A stretch of 64,000 nucleotides of DNA, taken from assembly GCF_000023125.1 (NCBI RefSeq), contig NC_013037.1, forward strand, positions 620,001 to 684,000, read 5' to 3'. The DNA is from Dyadobacter fermentans DSM 18053 (GTDB lineage: Bacteria > Bacteroidota > Bacteroidia > Cytophagales > Spirosomataceae). Within the stretch, counting starts at the first letter, position 1; every line of letters begins with the position of its first letter. A program made the translations under genes and the position numbers. The notes beneath the pieces are model-generated. The model worked only from the letters and a program-made list of their open reading frames with translations. It was not told the origin of the DNA and searched no databases. Below are positions 35,045 to 43,864 of this stretch, piece after piece.

Positions 35045-35740
35045 ATGAAGATGAAGAAAACGGTACTGATTATCGAAGACGACCTGCGTATCGCGCAGAA
35101 CATTTACAGGGTTTTACAATCGGAAAACTTTAATGCCGACATCGCCCGGGACGGCCTGACGGGCAAAAAGATGGCGCTAGACGGTCGGTATGACCTCGTT
35201 TTACTGGATATTAACCTGCCCGGAATGAATGGTTTCGACGTCTGCCGGCATATCGGTGAGTTCAAACCGCTGCTGCCGGTGATCATGCTAACAGCCTACG
35301 GCGAAATCGAGGATAAGGTTGAAGGGCTGGGGAACGGTGCCACGGACTACATCGTGAAGCCGTTCGATTCCAGGGAGTTAGTTGCGCGGATACACGCTGC
35401 ATTGCGGCTTTCGGATGCCGGTCGGCTGGATGCGGGCAACCGCGTGCTGGGCATTGCCGACCTGCAACTGAATGTGGATACCAAGGTGGTAACGCGCGCC
35501 GGAAAGTTTATCGGGCTGACGGCCAAGGAGTTTGCCCTGCTCGAATATTTTCTCCTGAACCCCGGAACGGTCATTTCAAAAATGGACCTTGTGAAGAATA
35601 TCTGGCATTTGAATTTCGACCCGGGCACCAATTTCGTGGAGGTGTATATCAATTACCTGCGCAAGAAAATCGATAAGGGTTTTGATGTAAAACTGATCCA
35701 GACGAGGCCCGGGCTCGGGTACATCCTCATGGAAAATTAA
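35045..35740 (+). CDS. OmpR-family response regulator (orphan)
   Basis: A 231-residue regulator. The receiver has the acidic pair (IIEDD), phospho-Asp near 53 (DLVLLDINLPGMNG), Thr (MLTAYG) and Lys (IVKPFD). The C-terminal winged helix of OmpR type shows TAKEFALLEYFLLNPGTVIS and INYLRKKIDKG. Family members bind direct repeats and activate transcription. No histidine kinase gene is adjacent; the next genes (from 35887) are a CzcCBA-like efflux operon, its probable target. Upstream bases carry AATCTTTG near 35021-35028, as does the leader of the efflux operon, one base off a -7 element. Confidence 0.93.
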   Translation: MKMKKTVLIIEDDLRIAQNIYRVLQSENFNADIARDGLTGKKMALDGRYDLVLLDINLPGMNGFDVCRHIGEFKPLLPVIMLTAYGEIEDKVEGLGNGATDYIVKPFDSRELVARIHAALRLSDAGRLDAGNRVLGIADLQLNVDTKVVTRAGKFIGLTAKEFALLEYFLLNPGTVISKMDLVKNIWHLNFDPGTNFVEVYINYLRKKIDKGFDVKLIQTRPGLGYILMEN

Positions 35741-35886
35741 GGTGTGCTAGCTTCAAAAACTGCATTGAACGGCTGCAAACCGCGATTTTAATATTTTCCT
35801 AATTTACTTTTAATGTTTTTCTAAATGCCGGAATGGTGGCGGTAAGGCCCCGTTTCTCAATCTTTGCAGCGTCAAAAACAAGAGTT

Positions 35887-37137
35887 ATGCGATTTTACCT
35901 GATCGGGCTACTGGTCTGTGCGAGCGTATTCGTGCAGGCACAGGACACCCTCAAAGTGACCGTCCGGCAGGCGGACAGTCTCTTTTTGAAAAACAACCTG
36001 ACCCTGCTCGCCGAACGTTACCAGATCGACATCGCGAAGGCCGCCGAAATCCAGGACAAACTTTGGGATAATCCCAACCTGAGCATCGAACTGAGTGCCT
36101 ACAACCCCTCGCGCGGATGGCTGGATGTGGGCAGGGGAGGCCAGAAGTTCATAAGCCTGCAACAGGTGATCACCCGCGCCGGCAAGCGCACGAAGCAAGT
36201 GGCGCTGGATGTGGAGACGACCCGGAAAACGGAGCTGGAATTTTTCGACCTGGCCCGCACGCTGAAATTCGATCTCCGGCAACTGTTTTTCGAAACCCAT
36301 TTCCTGGGGCAGACCTTGCAACTGCTGGATAATCAGATCGCTACGCTGGCGACCACCGTCGAGGCGTTTGATCGGGAATATGGCCGGAACAATGTGTCGC
36401 TCAAAGAAGTGGTGCGTTTGAAAGCCCTGCTGTTCCAGCTTCGCAACAACCGGGCGGATATTCTGTTTGAAATAACTGAAAACCAGCGTGATTTACGGAT
36501 TTACTTCAACAGCGAAGCCTACGTGGTGCCGGTGGTCGACAGCCTGGAAATGGCCCGGTACCGGCTGGAAAAGCAAACGCCCGGCGACCTCCGCGAGCTC
36601 GCATTGCTGCGCCGGACGGACCTGAAAGTGGCCGAGTCGGCCGTGAAGCAGGCGGAATTGAATTACAACCTGCAAAAGGCGCTGGCCAAACCGAATATCG
36701 AAGTGGGGGCCGTGTACGATCAGGCGAGCAACTATCAGTTCCATTATTTCGGGCTTTCTGCATCGATGAACCTGCCGTTCTTCAATCGGAACCAGGGTAA
36801 CATCCGCGCGGCGAAAAGCGGTATCAGCTATTTCAAAACGCGGGAAACCGCCAAACGAAACAGCATCGCCAACGAGGTAAATGCCGCCTGGAACAAGGTA
36901 ACCATTGCGGAAAATGCATTCAGGAGCGTGGAGACAAGGTTTTCCGATCAGTTTTCGCAGCTCAATCGCGGCATGTACGACAATTTTCAAAAAAGAAATA
37001 TAACCCTCCTCGAATTCATTGATTTCATCGAAACCTACAACGAAAGCATCCGGGAGTTCAACCGGTTGCAGGCCGACCGGATTAAGGTCTACGAAGAGCT
37101 GAACTTTGTAGTCGGGGAAGAATTATTCGGCCTTTAA
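35887..37137 (+). CDS. Outer-membrane efflux channel, TolC/CzcC family
   Basis: A 416-residue protein with a signal peptide (about 1-19, ending VQAQ). Long amphipathic helices (LTLLAERYQIDIAKAAEIQD, NRIQVRE-like heptads) and SMNLPFFNRNQGNIRAAKS, the strand-turn of TolC barrels, mark an outer-membrane efflux protein. It forms the exit duct for the adaptor and RND pump encoded next. ATG 35887 is used; the frame reaches 35833. The adaptor gene begins 11 bases later. Confidence 0.9.
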   Translation: MRFYLIGLLVCASVFVQAQDTLKVTVRQADSLFLKNNLTLLAERYQIDIAKAAEIQDKLWDNPNLSIELSAYNPSRGWLDVGRGGQKFISLQQVITRAGKRTKQVALDVETTRKTELEFFDLARTLKFDLRQLFFETHFLGQTLQLLDNQIATLATTVEAFDREYGRNNVSLKEVVRLKALLFQLRNNRADILFEITENQRDLRIYFNSEAYVVPVVDSLEMARYRLEKQTPGDLRELALLRRTDLKVAESAVKQAELNYNLQKALAKPNIEVGAVYDQASNYQFHYFGLSASMNLPFFNRNQGNIRAAKSGISYFKTRETAKRNSIANEVNAAWNKVTIAENAFRSVETRFSDQFSQLNRGMYDNFQKRNITLLEFIDFIETYNESIREFNRLQADRIKVYEELNFVVGEELFGL

Positions 37138-37148
37138 ACCATAACACA

Positions 37149-38237
37149 ATGCAAAAATTAGTGATTGCGATGGTGGGCGGCATCGTCGCTCTCTCGGCGG
37201 CGTCGTGCCGGAAGCAAGCCAGCCAGCAGGAAGAATCGAAGGCATTCATGCTGTCGGATTCGATGATGCGGCAAATCGTGCTGGACACGGTGCGCACGGA
37301 AACAGTGCGGAACGAGCTCACCCTCGTGGGGAAGGTCGTGCCGGATGAAAACCGGGTGATCCGGGTGTTTCCGCTCGTGGGCGGGAATGTGGAGGACGTG
37401 AAGGTGGAGCTGGGCGACCATGTGCGCAAAGGGCAGGAACTGGCCACGATCCGCTCCGGCGAGGTGGCCGACCTCGAACGGCAGATGATCGAGGCGCAGT
37501 CGGATCTGCTGATCGCGCAGAAGAACCTGTCGTCCACGGAAGACCTTTTCGAAAGCAAGCTCGTTCCCGAGCGCGACATGATCACGGCGCGGCAAATGGT
37601 GGACAAGGCCCAGGCGGAGCTCGATCGCGTGAAGGCGATTTCATCGATTTACGGCGTTTCAAAGTCGGCCAGCTATGTCGTGCGGGCGCCGATCGACGGC
37701 TTTATTGTGGACAAAAACGTGAACCGCGGCACGCAGCTGCGCTCCGACAATGCTGAAAGCCTTTTCACCGTGGGGCAAATCTCCGACGTGTGGGTGATGG
37801 CGAACGTGAATGAAAGCGATATTCCCAAAATCCGCCTCGGTATGTCCGCGGACATCAAGACGATCAGCTTCCCCGACGAAGTCTTCAAAGGCAAAGTGGA
37901 TAAAATCTACAACGTGCTCGACCCCGAAACGCGGGCGATGAAAATCCGCATTCAGCTTTCGAACGCGAGTTTCAGGCTGAAACCCGAAATGCATGCCACG
38001 GTAAGCCTCAACTTCGAGGAAAACACACGCATGCAGTCAATCCCGTCGAAGGCGGTGATTTTCGATCGCAGCAAAAACTGGGTGCTGGTGTTCACAAGCC
38101 AAAGCAACATCGAAGCCCGCCCGGTGGACGTTTTCCGCAACCTCTCCAAACGCGCCTACATCAGCGAAGGCCTTGCAGATGGCGAGATGGTGGTGTCTCA
38201 TAATCAATTGCTTATCTATAATGCGCTTAATCAATGA
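37149..38237 (+). CDS. Periplasmic adaptor of heavy-metal RND efflux (CzcB-like lipoprotein)
   Basis: A 362-residue membrane-fusion protein. Lipobox SAASC near residue 20 indicates a lipid anchor. The biotinyl-lipoyl-like motif (GDHVRKGQELATIRSGEVAD), a coiled-coil hairpin (QMIEAQSDLLIAQKNLSS), the second half-lipoyl (YVVRAPIDGFIVDKNVNRG) and the beta-barrel part (PETRAMKIRIQLSNA) follow in the usual order. No His-rich metal-binding N-terminus is seen, unlike some CusB proteins. Its stop codon begins an octamer repeat. Confidence 0.92.
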   Translation: MQKLVIAMVGGIVALSAASCRKQASQQEESKAFMLSDSMMRQIVLDTVRTETVRNELTLVGKVVPDENRVIRVFPLVGGNVEDVKVELGDHVRKGQELATIRSGEVADLERQMIEAQSDLLIAQKNLSSTEDLFESKLVPERDMITARQMVDKAQAELDRVKAISSIYGVSKSASYVVRAPIDGFIVDKNVNRGTQLRSDNAESLFTVGQISDVWVMANVNESDIPKIRLGMSADIKTISFPDEVFKGKVDKIYNVLDPETRAMKIRIQLSNASFRLKPEMHATVSLNFEENTRMQSIPSKAVIFDRSKNWVLVFTSQSNIEARPVDVFRNLSKRAYISEGLADGEMVVSHNQLLIYNALNQ

Positions 38238-38346
38238 GTGAATGAGTCAATGAGTGAATGAGTGAATGGGCTTGCGCGTGAATTAGCCAGTCATTCACAC
38301 ATTCACACATTCACACATTCACTCATTCACACATTCACTCATTCAA
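38235..38346. repeat. Octamer tandem repeats in inverted pair inside the efflux operon
   Basis: From the adaptor stop codon: about four copies of GAGTGAAT/GAGTCAAT (38237-38268), a 21-base loop, then seven copies of ATTCACAC or ATTCACTC (38292-38346). The arms are complementary and end 10 bases before the pump ATG. In mid-operon this could tune expression of the pump relative to the adaptor. Confidence 0.8.
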
Positions 38347-38356
38347 AAATCGTCTC

Positions 38357-41300
38357 ATGAACAAATTCATTCGGGGAATCGTTGGGTTTTCGCTTCGGAA
38401 CCGGTTCTTCATATTTTTTCTGACGGGGTTGCTGGTGGTCGCGGGGGTTGCGAGCTACCGGGCTACGCCGCTGGAAGCATTTCCGGACATTACCAACACG
38501 CAGATCATCATCGTTTCGCAATGGAATGGGCGCAGTGCCGAGGAAATCGAGCGGTTTGTGACGCAGCCTGTCGAGATTGCCATGAATTCCGTGCAGAAGA
38601 AAGCCAATGTGCGGAGCGTGACGATGTTCGGGTTGTCGGTGATTAAGATTATTTTCGACGACGGGGTGGAGGACTTTTTTGCACGGCAACAGGTTAATAA
38701 CCAGCTGCGTACGGTTTCCCTTCCCGAAGGCGTAGACCCGGAAGTGCAGCCGCCTTACGGACCTACCGGGGAAATTTTCAGGTATACCCTCGAAAGCAAG
38801 GACCGCGACAGCCGCGAGCTGCTGACACTGCAAAATTGGGTAATCGACAGGCAATTACGGAGCGTGCCGGGTGTGGCGGATGTGGTGGCATTCGGCGGCC
38901 GCGAGAAGATTTACGAGGTGCAGGTTGACCCTACCGCACTGGCCAAATACAATATTACGCCGCTGGACGTGTACGAGGCGGTTACCAAGAGCAATATCAA
39001 CGTCGGCGGTGATGTGATCGAGAAAAACGGCCAGGCGTACGTGGTGCGGGGCATCGGGCTCCTCGAATCGGCGCAGGACATCGAGAACATTATCGTTGAA
39101 TACGTGAAGGACTATCCCGTGCTGGTGAAGCACGTGGCGGATGTGCGCGAGTCGGATTTGCCGAGGGTGGGGCAAGTGGGGCTGGATGGCCGCGACGACG
39201 TGGTCGAGGGCATTGTTGTGCAGCGGAAAGGCGAAAACCCGAGCGAAGTGCTGGCCGCTATCAAGGAGAAAATCAGCGAGCTGAATACAAAAATACTGCC
39301 GCCGGATGTGAAAATGGTGACGTTCTACGATCGCGACAATCTCATCGAATTCTGTGCCGAAACGGTGAAGCATAACTTGTTGGAAGGTATTGTGTTTGTG
39401 ACGGTTATCGTGTTCCTGTTCATGGCCGATTGGCGGACGACGGTGATCGTGTCGATCATCATTCCGCTCGCGTTGCTGTTTGCATTCATGTGTTTGTATC
39501 TCAAAGGGATGTCGGCCAACCTGCTATCGATGGGGGCGATAGACTTCGGGATCATCATTGATGGAGCCGTGGTGATGGTGGAAGGTGTGTTCGTGGCGCT
39601 GGACCACCTCGCGCACAAGCGGGGAATGGAGCGTTTCAACCGCTTATCGAAGCTGGGATTGATCAAAAAGACGGGCGGAGAGCTTGGGAAAGCCATTTTC
39701 TTTTCAAAACTCATCATTATCACGGCATTGATCCCCATTTTCAGTTTCCAGAAAGTGGAGGGTAAAATGTTCAGTCCGCTGGCTTACACGCTGGGTTTTG
39801 CGCTGCTGGGGGCATTGTTTTACACGCTTACGCTCGTGCCGGTGCTGTGTTCGTTTTTGCTGAACAAGAACGTGCGCGAAAAGAACAATCCGGTCGTCAA
39901 TTTCTTCGATAAAACCGTTTCGCGGGGCTTTGAATGGTGTTATGCGCATAAAAAGCTAAGCATGATCGCCGCCACGGCTTTTTTGGGCGTGTCGCTGTTT
40001 TCGGCGACGCTGCTTGGCACCGAGTTTTTGCCGCAGCTGAACGAAGGGGCGTTATGGGTGACGGCCGAGCTGCCGATGAGCATGTCGCTGCCCGAGAGCG
40101 TGAAAATGTCGCAAAAGATCCGCCACGACCTGAAAACATTTCCCGAAGTGAAGCAAGTGCTTTCCCAGGTAGGCCGCTCCAATGACGGCACCGACCCTAA
40201 CGGCTTCTATTTCTGTCAGTTCCAGGTTGATCTGGTGCCGCAGAAGGAATGGAAGCGGGAGATCAACCAGGAGCAACTTACCGACGAGATGAACGCGCTG
40301 CTCAGCCAGTACCCGGGCGTTTTGTACAACTATTCGCAGCCGATCGTCGATAATGTGGCCGAGGCCGTGGCGGGTTACAAGGCGAGCAATGGTATCAAAA
40401 TATTCGGTAGCGATTTGGAGGAGCTGGAAAAATACGCCAATGTGGCCATGGACGCCGTGCGGAATGTGGACGGTATCAAAGACCTCGGCCTGATCCGCAA
40501 CATCGGCCAGCCGGAAATCAGCGTCATCCTCCACGACCACAAAATGGCGCAATACGGCGTGAGCACGGCAGATGCGCAGGCGGTGATCGAAATGGCGATA
40601 GGAGGGAAAACGGCCTCCATTCTGTACGAAGGCGAGCGGAAGTTCGATATCCGGCTGCGCTACAGGCAGGAATCGCGCCGTGACGAGCAGAGCATCCAGC
40701 AACTGATGGTGCCGACGCTCACGGGCGCCAAAATTCCTTTGAAGGAAATCGCGACGATCCGCAAAATCACCGGTCCCGCCTTCGTTTACAGGGATAATAA
40801 CAAGCGATTTATCGGTGTTAAATTTTCTGTCCGCGGAAGAGATCTCGGCGGAACGATCGCCGAAGCGCAGCAGCGCGTGAAAGAAAAGATGAACGACCTG
40901 CCCAAAGGTTACTCCGTGGAATGGGTAGGGGAATTCGAAAACCAGGTCCGCGCTACCGACCGGCTCGCGCAAGTGGTGCCCGTGAGCCTGATCGGGATTT
41001 TTATCCTGCTGTTTATCATGTTCAGCAATGCCAAAGATGCCGGCCTGGTGCTTGCCAATGTGCCTTTCGCGCTGGTGGGGGGCATTCTCGCGCTGCACGT
41101 TACGCATATGAACTTCGGGATTTCGGCGGGTGTGGGTTTCATCGCGCTGTTTGGGTTATGTGTGCAGAATGGGGTGATATTGGTGTCGGTATTCAACAAA
41201 AACCTGGCGGCGCGGATGCCGCTGGAAGAGGCGGTGCGGCAAGGTGTGAAATCGCGGATCAGGCCGGTGGTCATGACTGCCCTGATGGCGGCGATCGGGT

Positions 41301-41473
41301 TGCTGCCGGCGGCAATGTCGACGGGCATCGGGTCCGAAACGCAAAAACCGCTCGCCATCGTGGTGATCGGCGGGCTGATCACGGCCACCGTGCTGACGCT
41401 GCTCGTGTTCCCGATTATTTACACATTCTTTAACCGGAAAAAGCAGTTGGGAAAACAACGCATTGCCGGTTGA
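38357..41473 (+). CDS. Heavy-metal efflux RND pump, CzcA family
   Basis: A 1038-residue inner-membrane proton/cation antiporter. It shows the HME signature at the N-terminus (PLEAFPDITNTQIII), repeat hydrophobic domains and large periplasmic loops. The proton-relay segment reads DFGIIIDGAVVMVEG: D396, D402 and E409 of the CzcA-type D-D-E set are present, but the residue after Glu is Gly where the usual signature has Asn. The copper/silver CusA form (which lacks this D-F-G...D motif) is excluded, so Co/Zn/Cd/Ni export is favoured. Methionine pairs for Cu(I) are not obvious. It ends the operon. Confidence 0.94.
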   Translation: MNKFIRGIVGFSLRNRFFIFFLTGLLVVAGVASYRATPLEAFPDITNTQIIIVSQWNGRSAEEIERFVTQPVEIAMNSVQKKANVRSVTMFGLSVIKIIFDDGVEDFFARQQVNNQLRTVSLPEGVDPEVQPPYGPTGEIFRYTLESKDRDSRELLTLQNWVIDRQLRSVPGVADVVAFGGREKIYEVQVDPTALAKYNITPLDVYEAVTKSNINVGGDVIEKNGQAYVVRGIGLLESAQDIENIIVEYVKDYPVLVKHVADVRESDLPRVGQVGLDGRDDVVEGIVVQRKGENPSEVLAAIKEKISELNTKILPPDVKMVTFYDRDNLIEFCAETVKHNLLEGIVFVTVIVFLFMADWRTTVIVSIIIPLALLFAFMCLYLKGMSANLLSMGAIDFGIIIDGAVVMVEGVFVALDHLAHKRGMERFNRLSKLGLIKKTGGELGKAIFFSKLIIITALIPIFSFQKVEGKMFSPLAYTLGFALLGALFYTLTLVPVLCSFLLNKNVREKNNPVVNFFDKTVSRGFEWCYAHKKLSMIAATAFLGVSLFSATLLGTEFLPQLNEGALWVTAELPMSMSLPESVKMSQKIRHDLKTFPEVKQVLSQVGRSNDGTDPNGFYFCQFQVDLVPQKEWKREINQEQLTDEMNALLSQYPGVLYNYSQPIVDNVAEAVAGYKASNGIKIFGSDLEELEKYANVAMDAVRNVDGIKDLGLIRNIGQPEISVILHDHKMAQYGVSTADAQAVIEMAIGGKTASILYEGERKFDIRLRYRQESRRDEQSIQQLMVPTLTGAKIPLKEIATIRKITGPAFVYRDNNKRFIGVKFSVRGRDLGGTIAEAQQRVKEKMNDLPKGYSVEWVGEFENQVRATDRLAQVVPVSLIGIFILLFIMFSNAKDAGLVLANVPFALVGGILALHVTHMNFGISAGVGFIALFGLCVQNGVILVSVFNKNLAARMPLEEAVRQGVKSRIRPVVMTALMAAIGLLPAAMSTGIGSETQKPLAIVVIGGLITATVLTLLVFPIIYTFFNRKKQLGKQRIAG

Positions 41474-41477
41474 GAAC

Positions 41478-41503
41478 TGGTAATGCATAATTTGGCATTA
41501 CCA
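41478..41503 (+). terminator. Hairpin after the CzcA-like gene
   Basis: GGTAATGC and GCATTACC pair around an 8-base loop, 5 bases after the stop codon. There is no T run, so efficiency as a terminator is uncertain. Confidence 0.45.
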
Positions 41504-41634
41504 AAAATAGCACAGGTTATCGTGCTCATTTTCAGGGGTGCATGCGGATAATAGCACAACTTTTGCAGCGCTTTTCCAACCAAACCCATGCGGTTTTGCA
41601 TCACTAAGCTGATTTAAAACCAAATAAACAGCTC

Positions 41635-42345
41635 ATGAAAAAGTTAGTGTTAATGCTCGGACTCCCGTTCCTGTTTCTTTCGTGCACCGACGACGATAAT
41701 CCCGGAGTGGTGATGCCGCCCAAGTTGGAATTGAACGACCAGTTCGACAGCGACAAGAAAGGATGGACAGCCGGTTTTGCCGACTATCCCGTGAAAATGG
41801 AATCGGACTGGAAGCTCGAAGAAGGAATCGCAAGTTTGCCGGCTCCGCTCGACACGAAGAAAAAGGGTTTCCGCATTTCGGGTAACAACCACAGCGACGA
41901 CCTGTTTATGTATTTCAAAAAGAAAATGACAGGGCTGAAACCGAACCAGGAATATACGGCTGCATTCACGCTGGAATTTGCGTCCGACGCGCCTTCGGAA
42001 GGCTGGGCGGGCGCTGGCGGCGCGCCGAATGCGGTTAGCGTGGGCATTGGTGCAGTAGGTGTAGAGCCCAAAACGACCGTCGATAGCCAGGAACATTACC
42101 GCATGAACATCGACAAAATCCAGCAGAAAAGTGATGGCAAGGACATGAAGGTGATTGGCGACATTGGCAACGGAACCGACAAATTCGGCTACAAACTGCT
42201 CACCAAAACAGGCGAATTCAAAGGCAAAACCGACGCTAGCGGCAACCTGTGGCTGATTTTCGGAACCGACTCCGGCTTTGAGGCAACCACGACATTGTAT
42301 TACACGTCCGTAAAAGTGAAACTTACCGAAGCAGCAGCGAAATAA
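41635..42345 (+). CDS. Lipoprotein of unknown function
   Basis: A 236-residue protein with lipobox FLFLSC and an acidic TDDDNPG after the Cys, a pattern that favours surface display in Bacteroidota. The rest is beta-rich (DQFDSDKKGWTAGFADYP, GFRISGNNHSDDLFMYFKKK, LTGLKPNQEYTAAFTLEF), resembling a carbohydrate-binding jelly-roll. No family is recognised. It lies alone between the efflux operon and a convergent two-component system. Confidence 0.7.
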   Translation: MKKLVLMLGLPFLFLSCTDDDNPGVVMPPKLELNDQFDSDKKGWTAGFADYPVKMESDWKLEEGIASLPAPLDTKKKGFRISGNNHSDDLFMYFKKKMTGLKPNQEYTAAFTLEFASDAPSEGWAGAGGAPNAVSVGIGAVGVEPKTTVDSQEHYRMNIDKIQQKSDGKDMKVIGDIGNGTDKFGYKLLTKTGEFKGKTDASGNLWLIFGTDSGFEATTTLYYTSVKVKLTEAAAK

Positions 42346-42360
42346 AGCACTTTTAAGCTA

Positions 42361-42402
42361 AACCAAACAGGAGGCGGTACCCGGTATCGCCTCCTGTTTG
42401 GT
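42361..42402. terminator. Hairpin between convergent genes
   Basis: AACCAAACAGGAGGCG and CGCCTCCTGTTTGGTT form a perfect 16-bp stem with a 10-base loop. Its right arm touches the stop codon of the LytTR gene. It can serve both strands, though T runs are short. Confidence 0.7.
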
Positions 42403-43163
42403 TATAAAAACAACTCTTTCAAAAGATGGCGTCGTTGCTTGCTTACCACTGCCTGGAAATTCCCCTCCATCATCAAATAACCGCCGTCTTCCTTTTTAAA
42501 TGAAACAATCCTGTTTTTATTGATCAGGTACGATTGATGCGTCCGCAGAAAGCCGTAGGGTTCGAGAATGACTTCATATTCGGAAATGGGCTTGCTGACG
42601 GTTATTTTCCTGCTTCCGGTTAAATGGAAGGTGGTATAACTGTTGTCGGATTTGCAAAAAATGATGTCGTCGATCAGCACGTAATGGATTTCGCTGGCTT
42701 CGGCGAGTGCAATCTTCTTCTGTTTCTGCATGGGAAGGCTTTCAAACGACTGCACCAGCATGGCAATCTGCGCACTCTGGTCGCGCTCCTTTTTCCGATC
42801 GGTGGCTTTTCCCACAGCCTCGGCCAGTTCCCGGTGATCGAGCGGTTTGAGCAGGTAATCGGTAGCCGAAAACTTGATCGCCTGAATGCCATACAGATCA
42901 TAGGCGGTCGTGAAAATAATGCTGCCCTGGTAGCCATTGAGCCGTTTCAGCAAATCGAAACCCGTTTCGTTCTGCAAACGGATGTCCAGGAACAGAATAT
43001 CGGTTTGCCGGCGTGCCAGAAATTCGTGCGCCTCGTGCACATTATGCGCGTACCCGGCTACCTCTACCTGCGGGCAATGCGCCTCCAATGCGAGCCGGAG
43101 ATTATGCACGGCCTGGATCTCGTCATCGACGATGAAGCAGCGGATCGGGTTCAGGACAGCCAT
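42402..43163 (-). CDS. LytTR-type response regulator
   Basis: A 253-residue regulator. Receiver: FIVDDE, phospho-Asp in DILFLDIRLQNETG, IFTTAY, YLLKPLD. The LytTR DNA-binding domain occupies about 155-250 (IHYVLIDDIIFCKSDNSYTTF, FLRTHQSYLINKNRI). It overlaps the kinase gene by 13 bases, so the two are translationally coupled and form one system. A stress, competence or envelope role is common for the family, but the target is unknown. Confidence 0.94.
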   Translation of the reverse strand: MAVLNPIRCFIVDDEIQAVHNLRLALEAHCPQVEVAGYAHNVHEAHEFLARRQTDILFLDIRLQNETGFDLLKRLNGYQGSIIFTTAYDLYGIQAIKFSATDYLLKPLDHRELAEAVGKATDRKKERDQSAQIAMLVQSFESLPMQKQKKIALAEASEIHYVLIDDIIFCKSDNSYTTFHLTGSRKITVSKPISEYEVILEPYGFLRTHQSYLINKNRIVSFKKEDGGYLMMEGNFQAVVSKQRRHLLKELFL

Positions 43164-43864
43164 TTTGATAGTCTGATTTCAGTTACGGTGCCCGTTCCGT
43201 AGGCGGTTCGGGTTTGCAGGGTGATTTGCATGGAAGGCAGCTTTTCGTTGAGCAGCGCGATCCTTTTGCTTGTCAGGGAAAGTCCGTGCCCGGGCGTTTT
43301 TACCGACGCATCAAAGCCGATCCCATTGTCGGCGACGGTCAGAATGAGGTCGGCAGCCTCGCAGCGAATGGTAATCGTAAGGCTCGGGTTCCGGACCGCG
43401 TCGGCCAGGCCGTGCCGGATGCTGTTTTCAATAATCGGCTGTAAAAGCAAAGGCGGAAAGTCGATGGAAGCGAGATCGTGGTTGCATTCTTTGCGTAATG
43501 TGTAGGAAAAAGCCTTCCGTTTCTGTTCCAGCGCAATGTATTTCTCCTCGATCGCGATTTCCTCGGCCAGCGACACCAGCTCTTTCCGGCCGCTATCCAT
43601 GATCGTCCGCATAAAAGTGGCCACTTCGGTAATGTACTGATTGGCCGCCTCCGGGTCGTTTTGCCGGATCAGCGATTGCACGGCATTCAGCGAGTTGAAC
43701 AGGAAATGCGGGTTCAGCTGGCCGCTTAGCAGCTGCAATTGGTTTTCGACCTCGCTCTTTTTGCGATTGAGCCGCGCCAGCTGCATTTGGTGGCGCTGTT
43801 TTTGAAGGAAAATTGCCAGAAACGCCAGTCCTATCACGCCAAGGATGATCAACGCCGCGTCCAC
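43151..43864 (-). CDS. LytS-type histidine kinase half (separate reading frame)
   Basis: A 237-residue frame with the transmitter part only: one membrane helix (AALIILGVIGLAFLAIFLQK, 4-23), His_kinase box with phospho-His in QLNPHFLFNSLNA, N-box LQPIIENSIRHGL and G-box DNGIGF. Translation on its own would have to use GTG at 43864, with no ribosome-site evidence. Upstream in this frame there are nine sense codons (SICHGIPVW) and then TAA. It is almost certainly the 3' half of the gene described next, shifted by one base. Confidence 0.75.
   Translation of the reverse strand: MDAALIILGVIGLAFLAIFLQKQRHQMQLARLNRKKSEVENQLQLLSGQLNPHFLFNSLNAVQSLIRQNDPEAANQYITEVATFMRTIMDSGRKELVSLAEEIAIEEKYIALEQKRKAFSYTLRKECNHDLASIDFPPLLLQPIIENSIRHGLADAVRNPSLTITIRCEAADLILTVADNGIGFDASVKTPGHGLSLTSKRIALLNEKLPSMQITLQTRTAYGTGTVTEIRLSKWLS

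Noticed and set aside
38235..38346. Short regular repeats as a CRISPR array
   Set aside because: Units are 8 bases with no unique spacers, and no cas gene is near.
43593..43864. The last 90 residues of the sensor frame as a real domain
   Set aside because: They are R/P/A/K-rich and coincide with the kinase coding sequence in another frame, as expected after a frameshift.
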